A stretch of 64,000 nt of DNA from Telopea speciosissima. Its lineage: Eukaryota > Streptophyta > Magnoliopsida > Proteales > Proteaceae. Shown here in pieces: positions 23,001 to 34,026 of this stretch (position 1 is its first letter; each line of letters opens with the position of its first letter). The position numbers and the translations under genes were made by a program. Below the pieces are notes generated by a model that saw only the letters and a program-made list of their open reading frames with translations, was not told the origin of the DNA and ran no database searches. The stretch lies in the NCBI RefSeq assembly GCF_018873765.1, contig NC_057918.1, forward strand, positions 36,495,871 to 36,559,870, in the 5' to 3' direction.

Positions 23001-26000
23001 TTAACTTTTTCTACTGATAGCCCCCCTTTCCCAACTAATTTCAAAAGAAATGTCTTTAGTTTTTTGGTGTTAGGCTAATGCAATGCACAAGCAAAGGACC
23101 AATACCCCCCCAAAGAAAATAAATTCTTTTTTTCCTTAAAGCTGTTCATACACGGAAAACTTTTGTGAGTTGAACTTATAGTATTAGCCTTTCAATTTCC
23201 AAATAATATGTGGTTGCCTCTTAATTTGGTATCGAAGTGTTAGGTATTGCACTGAATATTTCTCTCCATTAGCAGAGGATTCTATGGGCTTCCTTACTTG
23301 TCTTTGATGTTAAATGTTATGAGGCGGGACTTAAGTGAGGCCTTGCTGTTGTGAATTGTTTGCCACTGAGGCTTTGGTCAACAAGTGACTGAGCATGTAG
23401 TAGTATAACAGGCAAGGGTTCCCACTTTGGAAAGTTTCTGCTTCTCCCAATATGATTTAGATCAATAGCAACTGATAGCTTTACTTTATACAACCTTCCT
23501 ATCTCATGATGTGTTGTTGGTATTTGCCAAACCCAAAGGCTGATCTGCTTTTCTATCTAATTTATTACATATTAGTAGTTCTGAATTTTCTTCCCATGGG
23601 TATCTTTCTGGTGTATTTGTGCTGGAATTAGTTGTAGGGTATGATTGCATTAGATGAAGTAAATCACTGATCATTGTTGCATTTGCAAGTAAGTTGTGGT
23701 TTAAAGCTAAGATTTTTAGCGTATGGGAAAGAAAAAGTGGATGGTAGCATCCTCAGGCCTTTGTATTTGCTCCTTTTTCTTAGTACACCTTCCATTTGCT
23801 CCTTATATATCTAATTTTTTGGCATCTACTTACTGAATGTGTAAGAGAAAGCTCAATCTGCCTGTTGGTGCTGAAATGAAATTGTTAAATTTTGTTTACA
23901 AGAAGACATTTAATGTAGATACTAGTTATAAGTTTTGACATCCTGAGAAATGTCCCCTCCCCCCCTTTTTTTTTCTGGCTCAGTAGTATAGTCTTAGAAA
24001 CCAGGGGGTGAGTTTTCTGCTCGTAAATATTGAACTCTATTCTATTCCATTAGTAGTTCCAGAATTTTGTAACGAACTCTGTTTATTCTTCAGGAAAAGT
24101 AATTATCGGTTACATGCATACTTCCACTTTTGAGGGCTGAAGAATCCTAGGATTGAGAGATAAACCTGAACTAGGATTGCGCCCATTGGCTCAATCCTAA
24201 ATCCAGAATAGAGAAAGGCAGTTGTCAATCCACTGAATTCAGTCATAAAAGTGCCAAGTTTGACTCAATTGCTAAGTTGGAGTATATCAACGTTATTGGT
24301 GATTATGGTGTTTTTTTTTATTTGGGGTGGGGGGGGGGGGGGGAGGGGAGATAAATAATGCATTTTATTGAAAGAGAAAAGAGGTAAATAATAGTACGAC
24401 CTACAAACTACACGAAGATTCAACAACACAAAAAATCCTCTTCAAGAAGAACTGATGGAGTACACTAACCTGTATGACAGATTAATGGACAACATAACCA
24501 CAGTGACCAGAACACTAGTATAAACAGAACACAATATAAAAAATTCTAATAACTTTATAACCAGCACTCAGGTGTGGCTGGAAACTAGGTACAATGGAGT
24601 GAGAATCCTGCTAGTTATATGCTCCAAAGATGGGCCTGATCCAACAAACTGATCTGCAGAAAACTCATTAGAACAGAATTAGAAAGTAAGAGACAGAAAA
24701 TGGAAGGTGATAGGAGAGCCTGAATAACTCCAGATCCAGATTTCAGATGGGACTCAAAAGTCGGGTCGAAGGAAGGTCCTATACGGGATAATAAGCCTTC
24801 AAAAGTCAAAATATGAAGCTCATCCAGTGGTTGGATGTCCAGAAAACAGGGACTGAAATCTGAGACAGAATATGGCCTTTGCTGGATTTCACAGGGTGCT
24901 GAAACTAAGAGTAAATCTGACAGATTAGAAAGGGTTAGCAGAGAGGATTGTGACCTCACTAATAACAGATTAAAAACAAGTTTAAACCACTGGCAGAATA
25001 TGAGATTACCTCCAATCGATCCCACACAAAGTTGGACAGATGCTTTAATGGAAAAAGAAAAAACAGAGAAGAACAAAGAGAAAAGGGGTATGACCGTAGG
25101 TATCACCAACTAGGCCTGTGGTTGGGCATCACCACCCTCCTTCCATGGCTTCACCACCAATGAACATGACTGATTCACCACAGCTCACCATACTCAAAGA
25201 GTAGTAATTATCTCAACCAAAATCATGGGCAATAGAAGCCCAATGTTTTTATTTATAATCTCCATGGTCATTGATACAGAATTAGGAACTCCCGAAATTG
25301 TGGGCAGTATGCGTGGCTGCCAAGCTAACTAAAAGGGCAACTAATCATCAACATAGAAACTCCAACGAAAATAAAAACTCTAGTTATTGACTCGATAGCA
25401 ATACGAGAAAATGGTAACTACTGAAATAGAAACTAAAATATAATATCCTAGAGAATATTGGCAGCATCTCTCAACCATGCCAGCTGTCCATATGACCCAA
25501 AACTGAAGATTGTGGTGGCCCCATACAGCTAGTCCAAGGGCTGGCTAGAACCAGGCACTATAACCGTGGCCAATATTTTGGGCCTGGTTCTGGCCTAAAA
25601 CCTGGCCTGTCTCCTCCTTCGAACTGCATCAGAAACAACCCCTGAACCCCAACTGGGAACAGGAGACTGTAGGTACATCTTACAAAGGAATGGAATCCCC
25701 AAAGCAGATTTGTGGTCTTACTACCCCCTTAGCCAAATCATCCGCCACTTCATTAGCTTTTCTTGGCTGCCAGCAAAAATCAAAATCGAAGTGGGCTGGC
25801 ATTCTCTTATTGACCTGAATAGGTAATTATAATGCCAAGGAGCTTCTTTAAAACTTGTCCACCTAATCCAATTTGCTGAATCCCCTTCCATTATATAGCT
25901 GGAAAACAACCCTTGCTCACCAAGAGATCAATTCATGTTTTTAAAGCTATCAACTCCGGTCTAGTAAAACCTTTCTCCAATAGGATCTGAGAATACTCCA

Positions 26001-29000
26001 ACCACTCTACCATCCCACAATCTGATAACTCCTCCAATAGCCAAAATCCCAGGGTTATCAAGGAAGTACCCATCAATGTTGAGTTTTGGAACACCCTTTG
26101 GGAGGAGGCTTCCATGTAGAGGATCTTGAGTTCTTAAAACCTTCCTACTCAAGAACAATTGAAATCTCTAAATAATTGTCTGGTGGGGTCTCCTTTAGGC
26201 TTCAGCAAATCATCACTTGAGCCCAATGAGCAACCCTCAAAAACAAATTTGGATCGCAATTAAATAATTGGCTGGAGGGGATCTCCTCAACAAATCATCC
26301 CTTGAGCCCAATGAGCAACCCTACATTGAATTCTTTCAACCATCTCCAGAAACTTCACTTGCTTGTTTCAACTACTTGTTTATCTCCTCCCAAATACACC
26401 AAAAGGAGGGCGTTATAAGAACTACATTCCATAGAAGCTTCCCTTTTTACCTCAAGGAGAGAAATTCCATAACCATGTAAGCTTCTTGACATCTTCCAGA
26501 AAAACCCAAGAAAGATGAAAGAGCTTTAAGAAATGGAACTAGCAAAGGAACAAAATTGGAAAGATGATCAACTGACTGATTCCCCATATCCCAAACACAT
26601 CAAGCTGGATTGAGGGGAGAGGAACCCTCCTGGTCTTCTCTTGTGATGAACATCACCCGTTAAGATCTTTTTATGGTTCATTTCTCAGCCCAATGCCCTG
26701 CATTTCAGGGGTAACTTGGATATCAGTAAAACCTTATAAGGAAAAGAACCACACTGGTTCTCCTCATCATCAGCATAGACAATATTACAATTTGCAACAA
26801 ATAAAGACTTGGATGAAAAATTTCCCATCACTATTTAGGACCCAAATCCTTTTGTCTTGGTGATTATATTGTATTGGACCTGTTTTAGGTGTGAGGAAGG
26901 ATATGCAATCTAGGACTTGTACCAAGTATGATCTCAGATAGAGCCCTATTGGAGGGCAAGCATCCATGTAGCAGACCCCATTTAGTTGAGATTCTCCTGA
27001 CTTGCTGGGCTGTACCTCTTTCCTTTTATTTTCATCTTTCATTTTTATTCTATTTTCCATATTTCATTTCTCATCGTATTCCCATTCCTCTTTTCTCCAT
27101 CTCTTCATTCCCTTTTTTTTGTTTAGACCTCAGTTTTGCCGACTTTGTTTTGTTTGGATCCATGTAGCCGACCCATTAAGTTGGGATAAGGCTGAGTTTG
27201 TTGTTGTTGTTGAACCTGTTTTAGTTGTGCTCCCAGAAGTATGGGATTGTTATTAACACTTGTTAGCTTCCTAAATATTGTATTGGTTTATTTCCTGGCA
27301 TACTTTCTATGACCTTATCCTTTTCCCTGAGTCTCTTGAGTTCTCTTTCTGTCTTGTAGAATCCGAGAAAGGAAGGAATCTATGACCGTGCTGTTATGCG
27401 GGACAAGTGGGTGTGGCAAATCTACCTTGTCTGCGTTGCTGGTATTTTCACCTTCCCTTAAAAGGAACTTGTTCTGACTTTGAATACAGAGGATCTATCA
27501 CATCATTTCTTCTCCAGTTGCGTTACATTTTGGTTCAAATTTATTAATATATCTGAATTTGGATGTAATAAAGGAAAAGCTTGAAAGGTTCTGCTCGAAA
27601 TTGTACTTTACTCGAGCAGATTTTATTATGCTAATGTTTATTGTTCATCTTTGTCAAATTTATGACCAATACTGTAGGAATTTATTAAATTGTGTGTTAG
27701 TTATACATCATCCAAAGTGAGAACACACGACAAAAATGCTTGAATTATGCTACTTTATCTAATGGTGGAAGTTTAGTGTGGGTGTTGTGTCGGTCCATTG
27801 TTCATGAAATTAACATTCTTCTCCTTAAATCATCCATTCCCTTGATATGACACAACATATAAGCATTCAAACCACACAAATTTGGTTTGCATCCCTGGTT
27901 AGTCCTTAGCCCTTATGTTGTCATGTTCTCTCACAGGGTAGCAGATTGGGCATCACAACTGTGATTTCTACCGACTCCATTCGACACATGATGAGGAGCT
28001 TTGTGGATGAAAAGCAGAACCCTCTACTCTGGGCATCAACTTATCATGCTGGTGAGTTTTTGGATCCGGTGGCAGTTGCAAAAGCAAAAGCCAAAAGGAG
28101 AGCAAAGAAATCAGCACACATTTCCTACTCTCTGCCCAAGGATGAGGCCTCTGATGGAGCTGTAAATAAAAATCCAGATTCTGGACCAACAGATGCTTGT
28201 TCTAGTACCACTGAACTGATTAGTCCAAAACAGATGGCCATTGAAGGATTTAAAGCACAGAGTGAAATGGTCATTGACAGTCTTGATCGGCTGATTACTG
28301 CATGGGAAGAGCGGAAAGAATCAGTAGTTGTTGAGGGTGTCCACTTAAGCCTCAACTTTGTGGTAAGTACATTCAACACGCACACACACAACACAAGTTG
28401 GTGATAGGCTAGGAAAGAGTTTGGATTGCTAAAAAAATTACATTCAACCATTGAAAACTTTTAGGGGGTCTCTGGGTCCTCTCAGTAGTTCTCCAAATCA
28501 AATAGTGACACTTGGGTTTTTTTTTTACCTTGCAAAGCATTGAGATAAATAGTCAATAAAAAAAATGGCATACCCAGTGCACGAGGCTCCTACCACTGCA
28601 GGATCTGGGGAGGTTCATAATGTACACAGCCTTAACCATGCTTTTGCAGAGAGGCTGTTTTCAAATAATGAAGTGGACCACTCATAGCAAGGGCTCATAT
28701 AGGTAGCGACCCTGCAGGCCTTGCATTGCTTTTCAACCAATATTTTCATCTTTGTTATTTTTAAATTGATGGGATCGGTTGTTATGGAAAACAAAAGGTA
28801 TGCTGGTTGGTTGGTTGACCATATCTAATCTAACTGAAAATCTGGCTGGAGTTTGTCAAGGGTTTCTTTAGGTTATTTATATTTTTGGTAACTAAGTTCT
28901 AAGGGAAAGGAGAAATATATAGTGTGAGTTTAATGGATGGAATATAGGGACATATAATTTAAGGTATCTCAAAATAATAATGCTTGGTAGAGTTTTGAAT

Positions 29001-30995
29001 CACTCATAATGAACCCAAAGAAATAAAAGCCGAAGGACAATACTGAAAATATGCCCCAGTCTTCAACAGCTTGCTAAGTTGATATGTAAGATTTGAATCT
29101 TTGTACTAAAATTTGTTATTTACGTGGCTACAAATACTCAATCTTCCTTTATTTTGCTTTACAGATGGGGCTAATGAAGAAACATCCTTCGATCATACCT
29201 TTCATGATTTACATCACAAATGAAGAGAAACACTTGGAACGGTTTGCTGTTCGTGCGAAATACATGACCCTAGATCCCGCAAAAAACAAATATGTGAAAT
29301 ATATTCGCAACATAAGAACGATTCAAGACTATCTGTGTAATCGCGCTGATAAGCATCTAGTACCCAAAATAAACAACACAAACGTTGATAGGAGTGTGGC
29401 AGCAATCCATGCCACAGTGTTCAGCTGCCTTCATAGACGTGAGGCAGGGGAGCAGTTGTATGACCCCATCACTAACACAGTTGCGGTGATTGATGAGGAG
29501 TACCGGAGACAAAATGCTGCCAACTCACTGAGCTCTAAAGGGATGTTCCAATTGATCCAGAGAAAAGGATCTTCTAGACATCTAATGGCTCTTCTCAATA
29601 CGGATGGTTCTGTGGCTAAGGCTTGGCCAGTTGGCTCTATTGGTAATAATGGAAACCCCATCTCATACTATGGGAGTGAGAAAGGCATGGGAATTCCAAT
29701 GTATGGTCCCTTGCAGATTGGCAAGGCAGAACCGGTTAACCTTCAGTTTGGTAACTTTGGGATCAGTGCATGGCGCAGTGATACAGGTGGGACAAGTCAT
29801 ACTGGAAGTATTGATGAGTCGAGGGCCGATGGAACTGAAACTGGGAGCAGATATTACTCTTCCTGTTGTAGCTCACCAAGGATGTCTGATGGACCTGCCA
29901 AGGAGGTATGTAATCTTGGATTGTATTTGAATCAGGCACAGATATTTAACGTTATTTTTTTCAAAAAGTAAGTCAAGTCATACATATAAGTTGGTGTGAA
30001 TATAATTCTGTTGAAAATGAATCAACCATTGCAAGAACAAAGTAACACTGTTCAGTGGCATCAGCTAACAATTTTCATTGTGCCAGTCCTTTTCATTTTT
30101 TTTCCTTGGTATTTGGTAATATAGGTGGAACAAATCAGTCGTTTATAGCCCAAGTGCTAATATTATGCTTTTCTGGTGCTCTATCCTTCATGTGTTGCCA
30201 GCTTAAAGAGGAACAGTCGGTTTCTGGTACTGATGAAGAAGCTGATGAACCACCTGAGGTGGACAGTGACGAGGATCTTAGTGATGTAGGTGAAAAGCAG
30301 ATCCATGAAGAGGTATGAATAAGAGCTCTAAAACGAAGTTTGGAAATATGGTTTGCAATGCCTTGAAATTACATGTTTCACATATTCCTCATTGGGATGG
30401 TTCAGGGCTACACGTTAATTTCAAAAGAAAAGCACTTTACCATTGTTTTTTTTTGGGGGTGGGGTGGGGGAGGAAGAGGGAGGGGGTGCAGTTTACCATT
30501 CTGGTTGTGACCCAAAGTGAGCTTAGAATGTGCCCAGTGATGAAATTATTTCACTGTGATTCTTTATCTATATTCTTTAACTTGTAGTTATTATTACAGA
30601 TGGAGGGCTCAGTCGATGAGGAGTCGACAAAATCTGATGAGGAATATGATGATCTAGCTATGCAGGATGGGCAGGAGACTGGGTATTGGTCTGATGATGA
30701 TGAAGAATCTAAGACAAAGCGAGTGCCTATATCTGGTGATCATGATACTAACAGTGTTGAAAGCCTGAAAGGGGATAAGTACCAAGAGAATTTGGATCTC
30801 TTTATGAGAACAAGCAACGAGCCTTTGTCTGAGCCATTGTGCTCATATTCAGCACTCCTCATGGAGAAGAATCAGAAGAGAATGCCAGCAGGGGACAATG
30901 TGAGGATGAGAAAACGTTCTCTCAGCATTCCGGCATTTGGGAAGCATGGGTCATTTCTCAATGGGCTCATCCTTTCTGGAGCACCTCGGAGGTAA
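20066..30995 (+). CDS. LPA1: LPA1 P-loop NTPase, seven coding exons (744 aa)
   Basis: Exons: 20066-20209, 20871-21205, 27360-27441, 27937-28362, 29165-29905, 30202-30312, 30600-30995. All introns are GT-AG and phases join to 745 codons including the stop. The product resembles plant LOW PHYTIC ACID 1, a 2-phosphoglycerate-kinase-like protein needed for normal seed phytate; its exact reaction is unsettled. The N-terminal region (residues 1-160) is followed by Walker [10 protein letters not shown] at 174-182 and [11 protein letters not shown] at 199-209. The kinase-like region continues through [12 protein letters not shown] and [24 protein letters not shown] long acidic Ser/Glu/Asp tail (about 577-690) ends in a basic [16 protein letters not shown] motif. 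Length and domain order fit the family. The ATG was chosen because [15 protein letters not shown] is the usual LPA1 start. No disabling change seen. Exon 1 ends in phase 0, exon 2 splits codon 160. Confidence 0.93.
21858..22130. mobile_element. hAT-type MITE in LPA1 intron 2
   Basis: Starts TAGAGGTGTCAATCGG and ends AACACCCCTA, terminal inverted repeats of the common plant hAT form. It is flanked by a perfect 8-bp duplication GGGAATGG (21850-21857 and 22131-22138). The interior has repeated 'ggtttggttt/ggttcggt' words and no coding capacity. Confidence 0.9.
24307..26856 (-). mobile_element. 5'-truncated L1 LINE in LPA1 intron 2
   Basis: Minus-strand insertion bounded by the 11-bp duplication TTGGTGATTAT (24296-24306 and 26857-26867). 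Its 5' end starts abruptly with codons for [14 protein letters not shown], the beginning of a zf-RVT domain. Its 3' end is the poly-T tract near 24311 on the plus strand, followed by a long G-run. An approx 1.4 kb 3' UTR (24.3-25.7 kb) separates the coding remnant from the tail. Confidence 0.85.
25720..26856 (-). pseudogene. L1 zf-RVT and RNase H (RVT_3) remnant
   Basis: Going down the minus strand from 26856: zf-RVT-like words ([14 protein letters not shown]), then at about 26.15-25.72 kb an RNase H-like domain of the plant LINE type ([32 protein letters not shown], later [21 protein letters not shown]). Several stops and frame changes interrupt it, so it cannot be functional. The order zf-RVT then RNase H identifies the C-terminal part of a plant L1 ORF2. 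Confidence 0.75.
26894..27213 (+). mobile_element. 5'-truncated RTE LINE fragment
   Basis: Carries the 3' end typical of plant RTE elements: coding words ending in 'CSRPHLVE'-like residues, then 'atccatgtagccgacccattaagttgggataaggctgag' style tail and a TTG repeat (about 27198-27213). Flanked by ACCTGTTTTAG (26878-26888 and 27214-27224), extended to 15 of 16 matching bases. It is inserted 10 bp from the L1 target duplication inside LPA1 intron 2. Confidence 0.85.
28554..28662 (-). mobile_element. Au-like SINE fragment in LPA1 intron 4
   Basis: Minus-strand copy of the same SINE 3' half as at 12759: GAAAACAGCCTCTCTGC, AAGGCTGTGTAC and GAGCCTCGTGCACTGGGTA blocks, followed by a T-tail (A-run on the plus strand). 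Target duplication not clear. Confidence 0.7.
30455..30486 (+). repeat. G-rich tract in LPA1 intron 6
   Basis: On the sense strand, four or more runs of three to five G with one- to six-base gaps, in a 287-bp intron. It would be present in the pre-mRNA. Possible G-quadruplex; effect on splicing unknown. Confidence 0.75.
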
Positions 30996-31120
30996 CAAAT
31001 TTTCATCTCCGCAGGTTTTTGTGAAGGCTCTTGTTGGAGTATAAGGCAAGTCCAATAGGTTTTTGGTTTCTTTTTCATCTTTCACTAATGTATAAATATT
31101 TTTAGTTCATGTATGGAAAA
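30996..31120 (+). other. LPA1: LPA1 3' UTR and polyadenylation region
   Basis: The TAA stop is at 30993-30995. A U-rich stretch with the AATAAA-like 'tgtataaatattttt' near 31090 is a plausible plant near-upstream element. The exact cleavage site cannot be fixed from sequence. Confidence 0.45.
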
Positions 31121-32404
31121 TCTTTTTTTTTTTTTTTGGTTTATTTCTTGGAGAGAGTTTTTCTTTGCTGAAGGTAAAGAGAAATCTCTTCATCTAAAGC
31201 TTTTCGTCGCTGTAACATTGGATCTCGGTATTTCCTTCTGTCCCTATTAACAAAGGCCTGAAATACCTTATCTGGGTTGAAAGTTGAAACAAAAAGGGTC
31301 AGATCCTGTGGATTAAGAGCTTCTTTAAATACTCTGGTAATTGCTTATGGTGGTTGGAGGATATTAGCTTCCATTCCATGTCAACTGTGAATGTGTAAGG
31401 TGGGTTTATGAATGGCAGGAGAGGGTGGTGATGATATGGTTACTTTGACATGGATCATTGGTGGGAATGAGGTTTGGTGGGGATACAGAAAGGAGAGGAA
31501 AGAGGTTTTATCATTAGAATATCAGAATCTTTAAATGCCTGTAGAAAAGGTTTAAGCTATCATTCACGAAGGCAATGGAATGGAAGCTAATATCCTTATA
31601 TTAGCTTGGTCAATTTACAATGGACTATTTGGATTTACAATGATAAAAAATCTAGAATTCGGATCTTCATTTAACTTGGTCGATTCTGATTTGGGATTGG
31701 ATTGGAATCGATCTCAATAAACCCAGAGCCTAATTTCCATACAGGAATTGACTACCCGGATCGGTGACAATGGGGTGATGAGAATGATGTGGTTAAGTTT
31801 GGTAAGGGTGAGTGGATGACATTTCTATGGTTCTGGGTGATGAGGATGGTGATGATTATGATATTTGTATGGCTACTGAAACAAAATGATGAGAATCTTG
31901 AGATTTGAACTGTGGAATAAATGAAAGTTTTCTTTGTTACACAGACCTGAAGGGGTATCTACTAGGTTGTGTGCATAAAGAGAGCTATAAGGCAGGCAAA
32001 GGTTTCAGTACAAACTGTCGTCCAAGTGGCAAAACAAAGCACTAACATATCAAATTGAAAATGGGAACAACTAAGTGGATAAAATAGAGATATCCTCCAA
32101 GGTCATGCAACTTAGAAAACCTTCTGTAAATGGATCTTAATAAAGAAGAAAGGCAGAATGAAATACAGGTAGGACAGTTTAAGGGCGAACATGATTGAAG
32201 AAGATGAGAATTAGTTGAGCAGAATAAAATAATAGGTAGTACAGTTCAATGGAATTAAATCTCAGTATCATATATGTATGGGCCGGACCTGATACCGATA
32301 CTGAGCTGATACAGATCGATCAATATGGTAAAATATTGTTTTTTCTGTTACCTGACACAGCAGATCCATACCAGTATCAATATCGATGACCGATAGGGTA
32401 CCCA
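31121..32404. other. Intergenic, no gene recognised
   Basis: Apart from the inverted-repeat element at 31359-31595 and a 'gata/tatc' rich patch near 32280-32400, no structured feature or coding segment was recognised. Confidence 0.45.
31359..31595. mobile_element. Small inverted-repeat element, perfect 21-bp arms
   Basis: GGATATTAGCTTCCATTCCA begins the left arm (31359-31379) and its exact reverse complement closes the element (31575-31595). The 195-bp interior is not self-complementary. No clear target duplication, so the superfamily is unassigned. It lies just downstream of LPA1. Confidence 0.6.
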
Positions 32405-32995
32405 ATACCAAAATTTAAATCAATGGTTAAGGATGCAACTTACTGGTATGGAATTGATGGTGATGTGTATCAAATCAATAGAGGGTGGACCTTGGCACAA
32501 CATTGTTCTATTATGACCCAGTGGTCATGGATTCAAGTCGGAAAACCTCTTTTCTTCTTTCAAGACCTGCATGTGATAGCATTAGAAACAATATGACAAG
32601 CTAAGCAGCCATGGAGAAGGATGACAAAGATTAATATAGGGAGAAAGGCCAAGATTGATAAAAAGGAGAATTCCAGGAGGGGAATCTAATAGAAGCAAAT
32701 AATAATCTATACTTTTCCATAAAAAAAAATTGCAATACATACATGTAGATCTAGAAAATAGTAATATACACATGTTAAGTTTCAGGAAGAGATGAGAATA
32801 TTTATTGATAAAATATCTCACAGTCGATAAGACTAAGGACCTGACAGCTGACCTTTCTGCAAACAAAGTAGAGATGTAACATTAGAGTGGGAGGACATGT
32901 TTACCGTAAATGTATCTCTTTAAGCACATTCAAATGGACCTTGATGCGAGACAGGTGCAACTCACAGCTCTGATCATCACACTTTTCTAGAACAC
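32405..32995. repeat. Segmental duplicate of the 39.97-41.19 kb region (decayed copy)
   Basis: Shares long blocks in the same order with 39965-41190: the 'ggatgcaacttactgg' start, 'gacctgcatgtg', 'gggagaaaggccaagattgataaaaagg', 'atttattgataaaat', 'gactaaggacctgacagctgacc', and the Pumilio 3' end. About 480 bp present in the other copy between the 'gacagctgacc' and 'tttctgcaaac' blocks are missing here. Confidence 0.85.
32894..32995 (-). pseudogene. Decayed Pumilio exon fragment
   Basis: Antisense match to the penultimate exon of the Pumilio gene end at 41058-41233, covering the [21 protein letters not shown] region. Relative to that copy it lacks about 90 bp across the exon-intron junction and carries substitutions that break the frame. 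Clearly non-functional. Confidence 0.75.
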
Positions 32996-33780
32996 AGAAA
33001 GTAGAAATGTCACAATTAGATATTCGCAGTTAAAAAAAGAGAAAAGGTATAGCAGTTAGACACAAAAAAGGGAGTAGCGGAGGAAGGTCGTTGAAATTAA
33101 TTTAAAACATAGATCATATAAAAAATGAACTGGCAACTTCATACAATAGCCATACATGTACTTATTATACAAAAATTTGCAGGTATATCATATAATAAAC
33201 AAAATAACTGACTCTGATATTCAATGCTCTACCTCATAGAAATTGGAATCCGATATAGCAGTTTTCCATTGAAGGATCAAATATTGAACCCATTCTCCAT
33301 TTCATGAACTGAAGTAACGGATGTAGCAACATATCTCAGTAACCAAAAGGGAGTTAACAATTATGATACCAAAAAATATAATAATAGTACAAAAGAAGAA
33401 AATGAAACAGAACATTCCTGAAAACCTCAAATTAAAAAGACTTAGTAAATTATGATTGGTTTGTTTCAACTTTCAAAAAGTCTTAAATCTGTGATTGGTG
33501 GGATCGATGATATAATCGGGTCATGGATTTGCAGGGTGAAGTGATGGCATGTGGCTACAAAGATGTTCAGGTGATGTGGTCTATCCTCGACATGTCCAAC
33601 CCCGGAGAATGCAAAGTGGGTTCTTGAAGCCTTATATCTTCCTATATGGGAAAAAGAACTCTATCAGCGAGTGTGGTCTAAGCCAGCACTTTCATGAGTC
33701 TATCTCTTTCCTCCTCATATGAAAAGACAGCTCTGCCCCCTTATTTTAACGAGGAGAGAGATAGACACATGGGAGTGCTG
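32996..33780. other. Intergenic, no gene recognised
   Basis: No coding segment, RNA gene or element ends recognised. Confidence 0.45.
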
Positions 33781-33897
33781 GCATAGGCCACACTCCTAAC
33801 AGAAAACTGCTTCCCCACACATATATATATATATAGCATAGGCCACACTCCTGACAGAAAACTGTTTCCCCATATATATATATATATATATATATAT
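33775..33897. repeat. Direct repeat with two (AT)n tracts
   Basis: A 'gcataggccacactcctRacagaaaactg' block occurs at about 33781 and 33836, each followed by a run of AT dinucleotides (about 33822-33834 and 33872-33897). Confidence 0.8.
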
Positions 33898-33902
33898 GCC
33901 AA

Positions 33903-34026
33903 ATGTTCTCTGTGTCGGGGGCGCAGACTGCGTCCAGACGCATGGGGTGGGCGAAATGACCACCCTACCCCCTGAATGGCAGACCCATGTGTCTGGGCGT
34001 AGGCTGCGTTGTGGCACAGAAAACAT
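33903..34026. mobile_element. Hairpin MITE-like element
   Basis: Left end ATGTTCTCTGTGTCG and right end GTGGCACAGAAAACAT are imperfect complements, and complementarity continues inward (GCAGACTGCGTCCAGACGCATGGG against CCCATGTGTCTGGGCGTAGGCTGC). The 124 bp can fold into one long hairpin. No clear target duplication. Confidence 0.6.

Larger units (their letters stand above)
21206..27359 (+). other. LPA1: LPA1 intron 2, 6,154 bp, transposon-filled
   Basis: Donor CAG/GTATAA at 21206, acceptor 'tcttgtag' at 27359. It holds a 273-bp hAT MITE (21858-22130), a 2,550-bp minus-strand L1 (24307-26856) and a 320-bp plus-strand RTE fragment (26894-27213). Removing these leaves about 3.0 kb of unique-looking AT-rich sequence. 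The Walker A exon (82 bp) follows immediately. Confidence 0.9.

Noticed and set aside
24615..25109. 164-codon minus-strand frame in LPA1 intron 2
   Set aside because: Lies in the 3' untranslated part of the L1 insertion and has no recognisable domain.
30990..31015. Possible extra intron between CGGAG/GTAACA and a CTCCGCAG acceptor that would extend LPA1
   Set aside because: The interval would be about 23 nt, far below the minimum for plant introns; the TAA at 30993 after SGAPRR fits a natural end.
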